Shown piece by piece: positions 23,530 to 34,757 of a DNA stretch of 64,000 bases. The notes beneath the pieces are model-generated. The model was not told the origin of the DNA, ran no database searches, and saw only the letters and a program-made list of their open reading frames with translations. The stretch is taken from the NCBI RefSeq assembly GCF_019393635.1, contig NC_057862.1, forward strand, positions 417,429,669 to 417,493,668, read 5' to 3'. Made by a program: the position numbers and the translations under genes. Source of the DNA: Dromiciops gliroides (lineage: Eukaryota; Chordata; Mammalia; Microbiotheria; Microbiotheriidae). Within the stretch, counting starts at the first letter, position 1; each line of letters opens with the position of its first letter.

Positions 23530-23805
23530 TGATTGTACATATATAACCTATATCACATTGGTTTCTGTCTTATAGAGGGAGAGGCAAGGGAGGAAGGGAA
23601 AAAATTGGGAACTCAAAATCTTATAAAAATGAATGTCCTGGCCCTGGATTCAGGAGGACCTGAGTTCAAATCCAGCCTCAGACACTTGACACTTACTAGT
23701 TGTGTGACCCTGGCCAAGTCACTTAACCCTCATTGCCCCGGGGGGAAAAATGAATGTCGAAAACTATCTTTACATGTAACTGGAAAAAATACTATTAAAA
23801 TAATG
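23530..23805 (+). mobile_element. Nested L1 3' end, sense
   Basis: 'gattgtacatatataaccta', 'gaactcaaaatcttataaaa' and 'tttacatgtaactggaaaaa' are the sense L1 terminus inside the antisense L1. I could not fix its own TSD. A SINE later inserted into it. Confidence 0.8.
23625..23758 (+). mobile_element. 5'-truncated SINE (type B) with TSD, sense
   Basis: TSD AAAAATGAATGTC at 23625-23637 and 23746-23758. Body 23638-23745 starts at 'ctggccctggattcagg', so the first part of the head is absent. Third layer of nesting. Confidence 0.92.
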
Positions 23806-23872
23806 CTTTTTGATAGTTTTAGATACAAACTACTTATGATTTTAAGGAAAGCTCCATTTATTCCTGTGCTTT

Positions 23873-23874
<2 letters not shown>

Positions 23875-23922
<48 letters not shown>

Positions 23923-23925
23923 TGT
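23875..23925. repeat. (GT)n microsatellite
   Basis: GT run with one late TA interruption, within the antisense L1. Confidence 0.93.
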
Positions 23926-25430
23926 TTTAAAACAGGAATGGACTATTTTGTCAAAAGTTTTTCCTGAACCTGTTGAAATAATAACATGATTTCTATTGGA
24001 TTTTGTCATTGATATGGCCAATTATACCAATACTTTTCCTAAAAGTGAACCAGCCCTGTATTCCTGTTATAAATCTCAGCTGGTCATAATTTATGATCTT
24101 CATAATATATTGCTGTAATCTCCTTGCTAGTATTTTATTTTAAAATTTTGCATCAATATTCATTAGGAAGATTGGTCTATAATTTTCCTTCTCTGTTTTT
24201 GCTCTTCCTGGGTTAGGTATCAGTACCATATTTGTGTCATGAAACAAATTTGGTAGGACTCCTTCTTTGCACATTTTTCTGAAAAGTTTATATAGTATTG
24301 GAATTAATTATTCCTTAAATGTTTGGTGGAATTCACTTTTAAATCCATCTGATTCTGGAAATTTTTTCATAGGGAGCTCATTGATGGTTTGTTCAATTTG
24401 TTTTTCTTAAATGAGGTCATTTAAGTATTCAATTTCCTCTTCTGTTCATTTGGACACTTTATATTTTTGTAAATATTAATAAATTTCAATTAGATTGTTA
24501 GCTTTATTGGCATATAATTGGGCAAAATAGCTCCTAATAATTGCTTTAATTTTATCTTCATTAGTAGTGAATTCACCCTTTTCATTTTTGATACTGGTAA
24601 TTTGGTTTTCTTCTTTTAAAAAAAATTAAATTAACCAATGGTTTATTTTAATGGGGGGTTTCTCCCATAAAATCAGCTTTTAGTTTTATTAGTTCAACAG
24701 TTTTTTTACTTTCAATTTTATTAATTTCTCCTTTGATTTCTAGGATTTACAATATGTTTAATTGGAGATTTTAAATTTGCTCTAATTTAATTTAACTTTT
24801 CTAGGTTTTAAGGAAAATGCATGCCCAATTGATTTATCTGCTATTTCTCCATTTTACTGATGTAAGTGTCCAGAGATAGAAAATTTACCGTATGTACTGC
24901 TTTGACTGCATCCCACAAATTTTGATATGTTGTCTCATCATTATTCTCTTCAATGAAATTATTTGTTTCTATGATTTGTTTTTTGACCCACTCATTTTTT
25001 AAGGATTATTTAGTTTCCAATTAATTGTTAACCTATGTTACCATAGTCCTTTATTGAATGTAATGTTAATGAATTACAGTCTGAAATGGATGTATTTAGT
25101 ATTTTTGCTTTTCTGCATTTGATTGTGAGATTTTTATGCCCTAAAACATGGACAATTTTGTGAAGGTGCTAGATACAACTGAGAAAAGGTATACTCCTTT
25201 CTATTGCCATTCAATTTTCTCCAGAGTTCAATCATGTCTAACTTTTCTAAAATTCTATTCATCTCCTTAACTTCTTTCTTGTTTATTTTGTGGTTAGATT
25301 TATCTAGTTCTGAGAAGGGAAAATTGAAGGCTCCTGCTAGTATAATTTTACTATTTTCTCCTGTAATTCATTTAACTTTTCCTTTAAGAATATGGATGCT
25401 ATGCCATTTGGTACATATATGTTTAGTTTT

Positions 25431-25763
25431 GAAATTACTTCATTGTCGGTTTTGCATCACTGCTCTGATTCTTTCTCTTGTAACAGGATTAATGCAGAAA
25501 TAGGATTAATGTTATTATGTGTATATATATATGTGTGTGTGTGTATATATCTATATCTATATGTATATGTATAGAGATATATAGATATAACCTATATCAG
25601 ATTACCTGCTGTCTAGGGGAGGGGGGGAGGGAGGGGTGGGAGGGAGAAAAATCTGAAATTGTAAAGCATGTATAAACAAAAGTTGAGAACTATCTTTACA
25701 TGTAATGGAAAAAATAAAATACCTCATACATTAAAAACAAAAAAAAGAAATTACTTCATTGTC
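25431..25763 (+). mobile_element. Nested L1 3' end with 17-bp TSD, sense
   Basis: TSD GAAATTACTTCATTGTC at 25431-25447 and 25747-25763. Body 25448-25746 is a 5'-truncated sense L1 terminus with a TA/TG-rich patch (25520-25590) and A-rich tail. L1 ORF2 antisense text resumes after it. Confidence 0.92.
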
Positions 25764-26150
25764 TATGGTACCTTTAGAGAAATGTACTTTCCCTGCTTAT
25801 CTATTTAAATTAGATCTATTTTTGCTTTTGCTTTGTCTGAGATAATGATTGCTACCTCTGTTTTTTTTTAACCTCAGCTGAAGCAAAATAGATTCTGCTC
25901 TAGCCCCTTATTTTTTTTTTAGCCCCTTATTTTTACTCTCTGTATGTCCATCTGTTTCAAGTGTGTTTCTTGTAAACAAGATATTGTTAGAGTTTGGTTT
26001 TTAAACCATTCTGTTATTTGCTTCCATTTTATGGATGAGTTTTCCCATTCACATTCAAGTGATTACTAACTGTGTGTTTCCCTTGATTCTATTTTTCCCC
26101 TGTTTATCTTTCTTTCTCTTTTTACTCTGTCTCTCCTCAAAAGCAAATTT

Positions 26151-27227
26151 TAAAAAGCACACCAAGAAACAGAAAGCATAGTAGAACCTTGTTTTCACTA
26201 CATCTTTCAATCAACTGTGAGACAGTCAAGATGCAACCCATTATTGAATACTGATCATCAGAGATTGCATATTCCTAATACCCTTATCAAGAATGGCCTT
26301 GATGAATGTGTAAAAGAGTTTTTTTTAATTGTTGATAGTTGAGAAATCAGCATAGGTCAGTACTTGTTCTCTTGGCTTCCTTGTTTTGGTAATGAAAAGA
26401 CTTGATATTTTTCCATGCTGGTGATATTTTCCCCTTTCATATTTCTATATGAATTGATCTTTCAAAGCCCTCACAACTATATTGTTGTTATCATATAAAC
26501 ATCCAATCCAGCTTTCCCATATTTATTCTTTGTGTAACATGTAAATAAATAACTATAATACAAGATAAAATGTGATAGGCACAAAACAGAAATATTCAAA
26601 CATATGTTGTATAAGCAATATTACAAAGAATATTTCAAAGATGATGCCTACTGTAAGTATGATGGGACTACATGACTCCTGAGATTCTAAGATTACATAA
26701 TTCTATGACCTACCATTCAATGCTACAGTTATGAAAGTCTAAGAATTTGCTCATTCTACTAAACCACATACATTAAGCAGAATCATAGCACTCAACCACA
26801 AGTTGAGTAAGGTATATGGATCACCATCTGGGGTAGTCATTAGTAAATAATACTTCTTTTAACTATGTATGTTTATTAGAGAACCCTGTTAAGTTCCTCA
26901 TAGCTTTTCTCTGCTTCTTCTACCTTTATATGTGATGATCTGTAATTATCTTCCAGGTTTGCTTAAGTTTACTCTGAACACCCAAGGTGACATGACTGAG
27001 TCTCCCATGAAATTATGTTTCTTATTACCTTTGGGCATATAATGGACCAACGAACTCCTTTATTTGCTCCTTTGAGATGTGAGTCATTCTTATATTTTAC
27101 TATAACTTTTTCTGTCTTTCTGCTTCATCTATAGTAGCAATTCTCAAACTTTGGTTTCAGTCATCTTTATATTCATTTCCCCCATTTATTTGTCTACTTC
27201 TTTACCTATTTTATTTACAATTCTATT
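26151..27227. other. Unique AT-rich stretch
   Basis: I recognise no gene or repeat. The left boundary with the L1 is approximate. Confidence 0.4.
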
Positions 27228-27545
27228 TTATTTTAAGGTCTGAATTTTGTCTCTCCCATCTGGCTTCCACATGAGAAAGTTAGAAAAGCAAATAAAACAA
27301 ATTCCTGCATTGGCCATGTCCAAAAAATATATCATATGCTTCAGTCTATATCACCTCTCTAATCTGGGTAGATAGTATGTTTCATCACAGGTCCTTTGGA
27401 ACTATCTTCCAAAGACCTAAGTCTTGCAACATTGTTTTGCCTTTATACTATTGTTGTAAATACTATATTGTTGTGTAAATTATTCTTCTGGTTCTGTTTA
27501 CTTTGAATCTGTTCAAACAATTCCTCCTCTACCCTTTTAAGATGC
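27228..27545 (-). mobile_element. L1 3' UTR fragment, antisense
   Basis: 'gcattggccatgtccaaaaa', 'gtatgtttcatcacaggtcc' and 'gtgtaaattattcttctgg' match the reverse L1 3' UTR. A C-run follows at 27550-27562. Confidence 0.7.
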
Positions 27546-27562
27546 TTGAAAACTATCCCCCC

Positions 27563-28469
27563 CCCCCCGAAAGAGCTTTGTTTGTGTGGGTTATATGTAG
27601 CAATACTTACCTTATTAGAAATTAAAACATCTTAGTATTATTATAAAAATCATTTTGACTTTGTAGAGACCCCCTAGGACAACCTAGACCACAATTTTGA
27701 GAACTGTTGATTTATAGCAAGAATGTAGTCTTTAGTCTCATGGTCTTTTGGACAAAATTTACATGTTAGGATTACGAACAATTGAATGAGTATTTTTGGA
27801 TACTTTTAAAATGGTATGACTTTTGGCATACTTTTACCTCTCTTTATATTGCTCTGCCATAGTCACTGAAGGAACAGAAGAGAACTATATAGGACAGGAA
27901 TGGATGGTTCATTTTTAATTTTTTTCTGTCCTATGGGTTTTTGTAGCAAAAAAAATTATCATCTAATATTAAAAACACCACTATTGCAATTTATAAAATT
28001 GAAAGTGACTGGTCCCATTGTTTTGTTCAGATGTTAAACAATTGATGTTACAGTTCAACATTTCAGAGTACTGTCATTTATATCGTTATTTATTCTATGC
28101 AATGAGAATGAATGTAAAATATCTATTTATTATTTGGAAGAGTTTCTGAATTTTATTGATTGATTAACTGATACTGTCACCAAATGTAACTTTATAAAAG
28201 CTATAATTTTTGTTTCTAAAAGGGACAAAAAAATATATTCATAGTGGACACATAAATCTTTGGACTGGATGGAAGCCTGGTTCTCTCCTATGCCTACCTT
28301 CTTTGCACTCATGCCCTTGTGCATCACAAGCCTTGTGCTGACAGACGCAACCAGCTCTTCCAGCTCTTTTCTTCTGTGGAAATTTTTTGAAAGGCCCAGG
28401 GAAATCATACAACAGTTTTCCTGGCTGGCCCAGTTGTTCAGGAAAAGGCTGGGAAACAGAAAGCCTTAA
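27563..28469. other. Unassigned; contains an open frame on each strand
   Basis: 28130-28408 on the minus strand is open for 92 codons (includes RRKELEELVASVSTRLVMHKGMS in shortened form) and 28260-28469 on the plus strand for 69. The minus frame looks more protein-like, but I recognise no family and see no splice or promoter context. Confidence 0.3.
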
Positions 28470-28555
28470 TTTCCTTATCTATAAAATAAGGGGATTGGAT
28501 TAGATGAGCTGTAAAGTCCCTTCCATCTCTAAATCTGTGATCATTTTATTGACTA
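28470..28555 (+). repeat. MIR-related SINE 3' relic, sense
   Basis: 'tttccttatctataaaataa' and 'cccttccatctctaaatctg' match the tail type described at 3311. Confidence 0.5.
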
Positions 28556-29008
28556 TAAAGGTAGGTACACAAATTACTTTTCCAGTCCCCCCAAGACATG
28601 TGGATGCTGCCCCAACAGGAGGTATGCTGCCCAGGGAGGGGTAAAGATAAGTGAGAACAACTTACCCTATTGTGCCCAGCAATGGGGAACTGGGACTTTT
28701 GGCAGAGTATTGAAAAGAAAAATGTTTCCAGAATTATTTAAGGCATCTCTTTGTGTGATACACAGGGCTGTTAACACTCAAATGAAAGGGTAGAAAATCT
28801 TAAATGCCTCAGAGGCATCAAAACTCTATGCTTGCCAAAAAGCATGTAAACCGCTTCAAATAATTCCAAAGCAGAATAGAACTGGCTATTTCATTTTGAA
28901 AGACCTGAGACGGTTTTTGTACTTTTAACCCAATCCCTCTACAGTTTGACTCCTGGAGAGATGGGAACATCTCCAGGGTAGAGGGAAAGACTATACGAGA
29001 AGACTCAA
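28556..29008. other. No feature recognised
   Basis: Intergenic DNA without recognisable content. Confidence 0.4.
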
Positions 29009-29076
29009 TGAGAGAGAGGAAGAGGGAAAGAGGGAGCAAGGGGGAAAGGGAGGGGGGGGAAGGGAGGGAGGGAGAA

Positions 29077-29161
<85 letters not shown>
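29009..29161. repeat. Purine-rich tract with (GA)n
   Basis: Almost pure purine on the + strand for about 150 bases, the last 65 or so being pure (GA)n. Confidence 0.93.
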
Positions 29162-29641
29162 CCTTACTCCCAGGAATGAGTCTCTGAAATAAGGGGTTAC
29201 ATATTGAGCAAATTATGCTATTAAACCTGGTGTAAATTATTATGTTTGTGCAACAAAAACATCCTCTAGGGCCACTCCCCCAACTGGGCACTCACAATCC
29301 TGTGTCCTTGGGATCCCTGGAGGACAGCTGACTCATCTTCTCAGGATCCTAACATAATCCTAAGGAGCTGAGGTTTCTAGTATTATAGTTCCTGAGCCCT
29401 GCCTGACATACTCTCCATTAATAATCATGTCATCCAGAATCAATTAGCTTTTAGCAAAGGTATTTATTGATAAGGTTAACAAATAGTTGGTACAGGGAGG
29501 TCAAACTAGAGAATGAGGAAATGGCTTCTTAGTTGCCCACTCTCAAGACAATTGTAGTGCTTGATCATGTGATGCCAGCATGGGGTAGGGCTAGGGGGCT
29601 GGGCCTGAGGGAAAGGCCCATTGAGCCATAGACTTCTGGAC
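29162..29641. other. Unassigned stretch left of a pseudogene
   Basis: Contains 'aaaggtatttattgataagg', which could be a reversed polyadenylation signal in an old repeat or LTR, but I see no diagnostic ends. Part of the right side may be pseudogene 5' UTR. Confidence 0.3.
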
Positions 29642-29928
29642 ATGGTGGCTGCTGCCCTTGGTGAGGGTGTTCCTGGGTTCAAAGAAGAAGAGGACAAAGA
29701 AGAGGAGCAGTTGGTCATGGTGGAATTGTCAGGAATTATAGATTCAGAGTTTTTTTCCCTTTTAACAAAATGTGGAAACAAATGCAAGACTTTTTGGAAA
29801 TTGACACAGAGAGGCCTATTCTTCAAGTGGACAGCTATGTCTTTGCTAGGGAATAGGAAGATACTGTTGGGAACCTGCGTTGTGTTTGAAGAAAATACAG
29901 ATCAGTTTGCTGCAGAAGGTAATTATAA
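29642..29928 (+). pseudogene. GTF3C6P: GTF3C6 processed pseudogene, 5' part
   Basis: The conceptual product resembles the N-terminal part of TFIIIC subunit 6 (GTF3C6, about 35 kDa), which in the live gene helps TFIIIC bind tRNA-gene promoters. Seen here: a start ATG at 29642, an acidic stretch, EEEQLVMVELSGIIDSEFF, KCGNKCK and GTCVVFEENTDQFAAEGNYK. Between 29786 and about 29870 the matching text (DTERPILQVDSYVFARE) lies in another frame, and a TAG follows it, so at least two frameshifts and one stop are present. No introns interrupt the matching text. The segment ends where a 3.2-kb insertion begins (TSD AGAAGGTAATTATAA at 29914-29928); the match resumes at 33163. Identification rests on my memory of the human protein and is strong. 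Confidence 0.88.
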
Positions 29929-30110
29929 GACTAGCCTCACTCTCTCCTCCAGAGCCATCTGGGTTCAGTGACAAGATATATATCAGGACAACTGGAGATG
30001 GCCCCAAATGTTTGAGGCAATGGGGGTTAAGTGACTTGCCCAGGGTCACACAGTTAGTAAATGTCAATTGAACCCAATTCCTCCTTACTCCACCCCTGCT
30101 TACAATTGAA
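29929..30110 (-). mobile_element. Composite SINE fragment, antisense
   Basis: 'cctcactctctcctccagag', 'gatatatatcaggacaac' and 'gggttaagtgacttgccc' repeat the order of the longer SINE at 12325-12660. Confidence 0.65.
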
Positions 30111-30218
30111 TCTAACTGCATCTCTGAACCTCTGAAGCCCTCTTGGGCTATGAAGATCAAGTTGAATTTATTTTCCACAAGATAGTCATTCAAAAATTTA
30201 AAAATAGTTATCATGGTC
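30111..30218 (-). repeat. Old amniote repeat fragment
   Basis: 'cattcaaaaatttaaaaata' and 'gttatcatgg' match the repeat type described at 1966. The complementary phrase 'gctgtcttcaagtatttaa' appears at 33083, past the L1. Confidence 0.45.
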
Positions 30219-33045
30219 GATAGAGCCAAGATGGCAGAGGAAAGGCAGTGAGCTCTTGAACTCATGACAAAATCACTCCAAAAAACATCCAAATAATGCC
30301 ATAGGACAATTCCTGGAGCAGCAAAACCCACAGAAGAATGTGCTGAAATCATTTTACAACCAAGGACAGCTTGGAAGGTTGGAAGTAGGGAGTTGCTGTG
30401 CTGAGACAGGAGTGAAGCTCAATCTCACAGTCACCCTGACACAGATCCAGTCCCAGGAAGGCTTCTCCAGGGAAAGAGACCCCCCAGCGCCTCTGAATAA
30501 GCTGCAGCACCAGTGTCTTCTGAAACTAAGCTTACAGTCTGGTGAGAGGGCTGAGCCCTTAGCAGGGGGTAGATTATAGGGGTCTATGCTGGTGCTGAGG
30601 CAGAACTTGGGTTTTTCACCCCTGCTGGGAACCAGGAGGTAGTCTTGAGTAGCAGTGGCCCAGGTGGGGGAGGGGCACAAGCCTGTCAGAGCTGACAACC
30701 ACAACACACAAAGCTGGTTGATTAGCAAGTTGGTCTGGGGTCATCTAAGGACCAGGGAACAGGCCGGGCAAGTGAAAAACCTGATTCTCCTTAAATCATA
30801 CCACCTGGGACTTCTGAAGCTTGGGATACTGCAGCCTGGAAACAGTGCCCCAGTTTAAGGAGCTAAAAGTCAAGTAACAGAAAGGCAAGATGAGCAAACA
30901 GAGAAAGGTGAGGACCATAGAAAGTTTCTTTAGTGACAAGGAAGATTGAGGTGCACCCTCAGAGGAAGATGTCAACATCAGGGCCCCTATATCTAAAGCT
31001 TCCAAGAAAAATATGAATTGGTCTCAGGCCATAGAGGTGCTCAAAAAGGACTTTGAAGATAAAGTTAGAGAGGTAGAGGAAAAAATAGAAAGGGAAATGA
31101 GGATGATGCAGGAAAGACATGAGAAAAAAGCCAGCAGCTTGAAAAGCCAAATTGACCAAATGAAAAAGGAGGTACAAAAGCTCTCTGATGAAAATAATTG
31201 CCCAAGAATTAGTATTGAACAAATGGAAGCCAGTGACTTTATGAGAAACCAAGACACAATAAAGCAAATCCAAAAGAATAAAAAAATAGAGGGCAATGTG
31301 AAATATCTTCTGGGAAAAACTGCTGACCTGGAAAATAGGTCCAGGAGAGATAATTTGAAAATTATTGGTCTATCTGAAAACCATGATCAAGGAAAGAGCT
31401 TAGACATCATCTTCCAAGAAATTGTCAGGGATAATTGCCCTGATACTCTAGATGTAGAAGGTAAAATAGAAATTGAAAGAATCCACTGATCACCTTATGA
31501 AAGAGATCCCAAAAGGAAAACTCCTAGGAATATTATAGCCAAATTCCAGAGCTCTCAGGTCAAGGAGAAAATATTGCAAGCTGCCAAAAAAGAAAGAATT
31601 CAAGTACTATGGAGCCTCAGTCAGGATATCACAAGATCTAGCAGCTTCTACATTAAAGGACCAGAGGGCATGGAATATGATATTACAGAGGGCAAATGAA
31701 TTGCCAAGAATCACATATCCAGCAAAACTGTGTGTAATCTTTTAGAGGAAAAAATGGGACTTCAATGAAAAAGAGAACTTTCAGGTATTAGTGATGAAAA
31801 GACCTGAAATGAATGGCAAATTTAACTTTCAAATCCAAGACCCTAGAGAACTATAAAAAACTAGAGTTGGGGGACATACCTGGGGTCATGCAGTGGGTGA
31901 CTATCTTGTGTCTGAGACTTGGTTTTGGCTGGGATCGTGAATGCTTTGTCCACTGTGTCACCTAGCTGCCCGATGATGACATCTTTAGGGTTAAATTGAG
32001 GTGTGACTAGAATGCACTGGGGGAGGGGGAAAGGCAGAGGTAGCATGGGGTGAAATCCCATATGAAAGAAACAGGAAAGGGTTTATGGAGTGGGGGAAGA
32101 GAAGGGAGAGGAGCTGAGCAGTAAATGAATTTTACACTCATCAGAATAGGCTCAAAGACCTTAAACTCATCAGAGTTGCCTCAAGGAGGGATTAAAACAC
32201 ACACACCCAATTGGGTGGAGTAATCTATTTAATCTGGGAAGTAAAGGAGCCTAACACTCATCAGAATTGGCTCAAGGAGGGAATAACATACACACTCAAT
32301 TGGGTGGAGTAATCTCTCTAGCCCTGCAGGAAAATAGGAGTGGAAGGGGATAAGGAGAGAGGGGCAAAAGAAGGGAGGACAGATTGGGGAAGGGGGCAGA
32401 CAGAAGCAAATCCCTTTTGAAGAGGGATAGGGTGAAAGAAGATAGATAATAGAGTAAATATCATGGGGAAGAGAATAGGATGGAGGGAAACAGTTAACAA
32501 TAGTAATTATGAAAAAGAGAAAAGGGGGAAAATTGTACAAAAAATATTTATAGCAACTCTTTGTGGTGGCTAAGAACTGGGAATCAAGGGAATTTCCATC
32601 AATTGAGGAATGACTGAAGAAGGTGTGGTATATAATTGTAGTGGAATGGTGTTGTGCTATAGGAAATGACAAACAGGATGATACCAGAAATACCTGGAAA
32701 GACTTATATGAACTGATATATAGTGAAGTGAGCAGAAGTGGGAGGACATTGTACATAGTGACAGTAGTATTGTGAGATGAGCAATTGTGAATGACTTAAC
32801 TACTCTCAACAATACAATGATCCAAGACAATCCCAAGGGACTAATGAGGAAGCATATTATCCACCCCCATAGAAAGAACTGATAAAAAGAACACTAGTGG
32901 ACTGTACATATATAACCTGGTTGATGTCTTGTGAAGGGGGAAGGAAAGGGAGGAAGAGGGAAAAATTTGGAACTCTAAATCTTATGAAAATGAATGTTGA
33001 AAACTACCCTTACATGTAACTGGAAAAAATAAAATAAATGTTTGT
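30219..33045 (+). mobile_element. ORF1-only L1 (HAL1-like), sense
   Basis: Order: GC-richer 5' UTR (from 'gatagagccaagatggcag', about 670 bp), ORF1 (30889 to about 31857), a spacer with an antisense SINE scrap (31865-31975), then at about 32520 a direct jump to the L1 3' UTR ('caactctttgtggtggctaa') and terminus ('tttacatgtaactggaaaaa'). No ORF2 endonuclease or RT text is present. Known HAL1 elements have this ORF1-plus-3'-end design and depend on L1 for movement. An ORF2-deleted L1 copy is the alternative. Confidence 0.75.
30889..31857 (+). pseudogene. L1/HAL1 ORF1 (RNA-binding chaperone), inactivated
   Basis: Starts MSKQRKVRTIESFFSDKED and is followed by a TGA at about residue 20, then a long coiled coil (31013-31270: WSQAIEVLKKDFEDKVREVEE and onward). 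The RRM domain follows (LENRSRRDNLKIIGLSE at about 31330-31380), then the C-terminal domain in other frames (SPYERDPKRKTPRNIIAKF; RISQDLAASTLKD; ELPRITYPAKL). It ends near 'gaccctagagaactataa'. One early stop and at least two frameshifts make it inactive. In L1 biology ORF1p coats the element RNA as a trimer. Confidence 0.85.
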
Positions 33046-33147
33046 TGCAAAGAATGTCTAGTCACAAAAGAAGAGACACAATTGCTGTCTTCAAGTATTT
33101 AAAAGTTTGGAATAAAGCAGAACTAAACAAAACCAAAACCAAAAAAA
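33046..33147 (+). repeat. Old repeat tail with A-rich end
   Basis: 'gctgtcttcaagtatttaaa' matches an old amniote repeat. The A-rich run at 33121-33148 is the 3' end of the insertion described at 29914. Confidence 0.45.
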
Positions 33148-33162
33148 AGAAGGTAATTATAA

Positions 33163-33550
33163 AACAGAGCTTTAGATATAAGTACCACACAATGAAGAAA
33201 CTGAGGATGACAAGAACACTTCTGATTGGGGAGAGAGAAAAAAAAAATAGGTGGTGTAGAATGTCTGTGGATCAAGAACAATGACTTTTCATATAGACCC
33301 AACATTGATTTGGAACTTTGCACATCAGGAGGAAGATGAGGAAGTTGCAGCTCAAACCCCAGACAAAACTTTGGAAATGGAAGAGCAAGAGATGCGAGCC
33401 AAAGAGTATACAGGCATGGGAAATGAACTGGAAAAATCAGACCATTTGGAAATGGAGGATGCTGGTCCTCTTCTGAGGACCTTTTCTGAGACAGAAGATT
33501 CAATTTCTATGGAAACTCAGGAGCCTACCTTAGAAGCCACTCCTAGGTGA
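33163..33550 (+). pseudogene. GTF3C6P: GTF3C6 processed pseudogene, 3' part
   Basis: Continues the GTF3C6 match after the insertion: RYKYHTMKKLRMTRTLLI (human KYKCHTMKKLSMTRTLLT as I recall), NNDFSYRPN in a second frame, then NFAHQEEDEEVAAQTPDKTLEMEE and DHLEMEDAGPLL to a TGA at 33548-33550. At least two further frame changes lie between 33230 and 33320. The acidic C-terminal tail is typical of the family. No poly-A tail or outer TSD for the original retroposition was fixed. Downstream to about 33720 may be 3' UTR. Confidence 0.88.
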
Positions 33551-34277
33551 AATCATTCTTGTATGTTCTAGCATAAATGGAGTTCTGATTTTGGAGAATT
33601 GAGCGCACAGCTTTCATTTCTTCATGGATTCCATGACTACTGACCATACTCATAATACAGCTGCATATATTTAGATAAGTCAGGACCAAGCAAAAGCCAG
33701 ATAATTTTTTTAAATGCGGTTTTGTTGTTGGTTGTTTCTTTGTTTTTAGGATTCCTCTACTTCATATTCTCATGGTTAGAAGTTTTGGCTGAAGTGGGAT
33801 GTAGTATGTAGTAGTATGTAGGTAAAGGCACTATTTTAGGATGGCTTAGAAGACTTCTGGGAGCTTGAATAGAGAGATCCTGTGTATAACATAGCTATGA
33901 ATTCAAAATTTTCTTTCTGGTCCTACTAATTAATCAAGGCACTTTGTTCTCTACCAATGATTTGACTTTTTTCAAATATGGAAATCCACTCCATATTGTA
34001 GATGTAATTCCCATCCATCACATCTTCTTCCTTTTCCAACTTAATTTTATGGAGTTGTGAGGGTCCATCAGAGGTGAAGTAATAAGTCATCCAGTTGGTA
34101 TGTCAGTCCAGTATCCAGGACTCTGTGACTCTCAAGCCTCTCTCCTCTGTACCATAATTCTGCTCTACCTTGGAATGATTGACAGAAATTTAATTTTCAG
34201 AATTATTACAGACTTCTGATTCTATAACATTGAGTACATATAATTTATTCCTATAGTGCAAGGAACTACAGAGGATC
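33551..34277. other. Unassigned; possible pseudogene 3' UTR at left
   Basis: No repeat recognised. The first 150-200 bases may descend from the GTF3C6 3' UTR, which I cannot verify. Confidence 0.35.
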
Positions 34278-34425
34278 CTTTTTTTGTGTGTGTGGGCAAT
34301 GAGGGTTAAGTGACTTACCCAGGGTCACACAGGTAGTAAGCGTCAAGTGTATGAGGCCAGATTTCAACTCAGGTCCTCCTGAATCCATGACTGGTGCTTT
34401 ATCCGCTGTGCCACCTAGCTGCCCC
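34278..34425 (-). mobile_element. tRNA-derived SINE (type B), antisense
   Basis: 'gggcaatgagggttaagtga' to 'gtgccacctagctgcccc', preceded by a T/GT-rich tail. Confidence 0.88.
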
Positions 34426-34589
34426 TAGAGAATTCTTTTTATAACCATTCCAGAAAAAAATGAAAGTCAGATAAATGAGGTGGTAATATAATCTATTTAC
34501 ATGAAAATGAAGTAATAAATACAGTGGAGAACCCGGATGCATTTTAGCTTCTCAGTTGTTTATAAGAATGTTTGGTATATGGTAAAATA
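34426..34589. other. No feature recognised
   Basis: Short AT-rich spacer between two antisense SINEs. Confidence 0.4.
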
Positions 34590-34757
34590 AAGTCTTAATT
34601 CTTTTTTTTGGCAGGGAAATGAGGGTTAAGTAACTTGCTCAGGGTCACACAGCTTGTAAGTGTAAAATGTCTGAGGCTGGATTTAAACTCAGGTCCTCCT
34701 GAATCCAGGGCCAGTGCTTTATCCACTGCACCACTCAGCTGCCCCCAAGTCTTGATT
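34590..34757 (-). mobile_element. tRNA-derived SINE (type B), antisense
   Basis: 'ggcagggaaatgagggttaa' to 'ccactcagctgccccc'. The flanks 'aagtcttaatt' and 'aagtcttgatt' look like a diverged TSD. Confidence 0.85.

Larger units (their letters stand above)
21720..26150 (-). mobile_element. Long L1 (ORF2), antisense, host of nested insertions
   Basis: Continuous reverse L1 ORF2 text interrupted only by younger elements: 'catttctctaatcaatagtg' at the left (3' side), through 'gccagccctgta'-type RT-region text near 24050, to 'gtgtgtttcttgtaaacaag' near 25960 (EN/RT linker region). The 5' end is missing. Many stops: inactive. Nested insertions are at 22081, 23121, about 23530 and 25448. Confidence 0.85.
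29914..33162 (+). mobile_element. Composite insertion with 15-bp TSD, sense
   Basis: AGAAGGTAATTATAA occurs at 29914-29928 and 33148-33162, and an A-rich run (33121-33148) lies at the right end. The whole 29929-33147 block therefore split the pseudogene after it formed. It contains a SINE fragment, an old repeat, an ORF1-only L1 and a short old-repeat tail. Either one retroposed transcript carried the outer parts and the L1 landed in it, or several events are overlaid. Confidence 0.8.

Noticed and set aside
31013-31489. 158-codon coiled-coil protein considered as a host gene
   Set aside because: The LENRSRRDNLKIIGLSE motif and the surrounding L1 5' and 3' parts identify it as L1/HAL1 ORF1.
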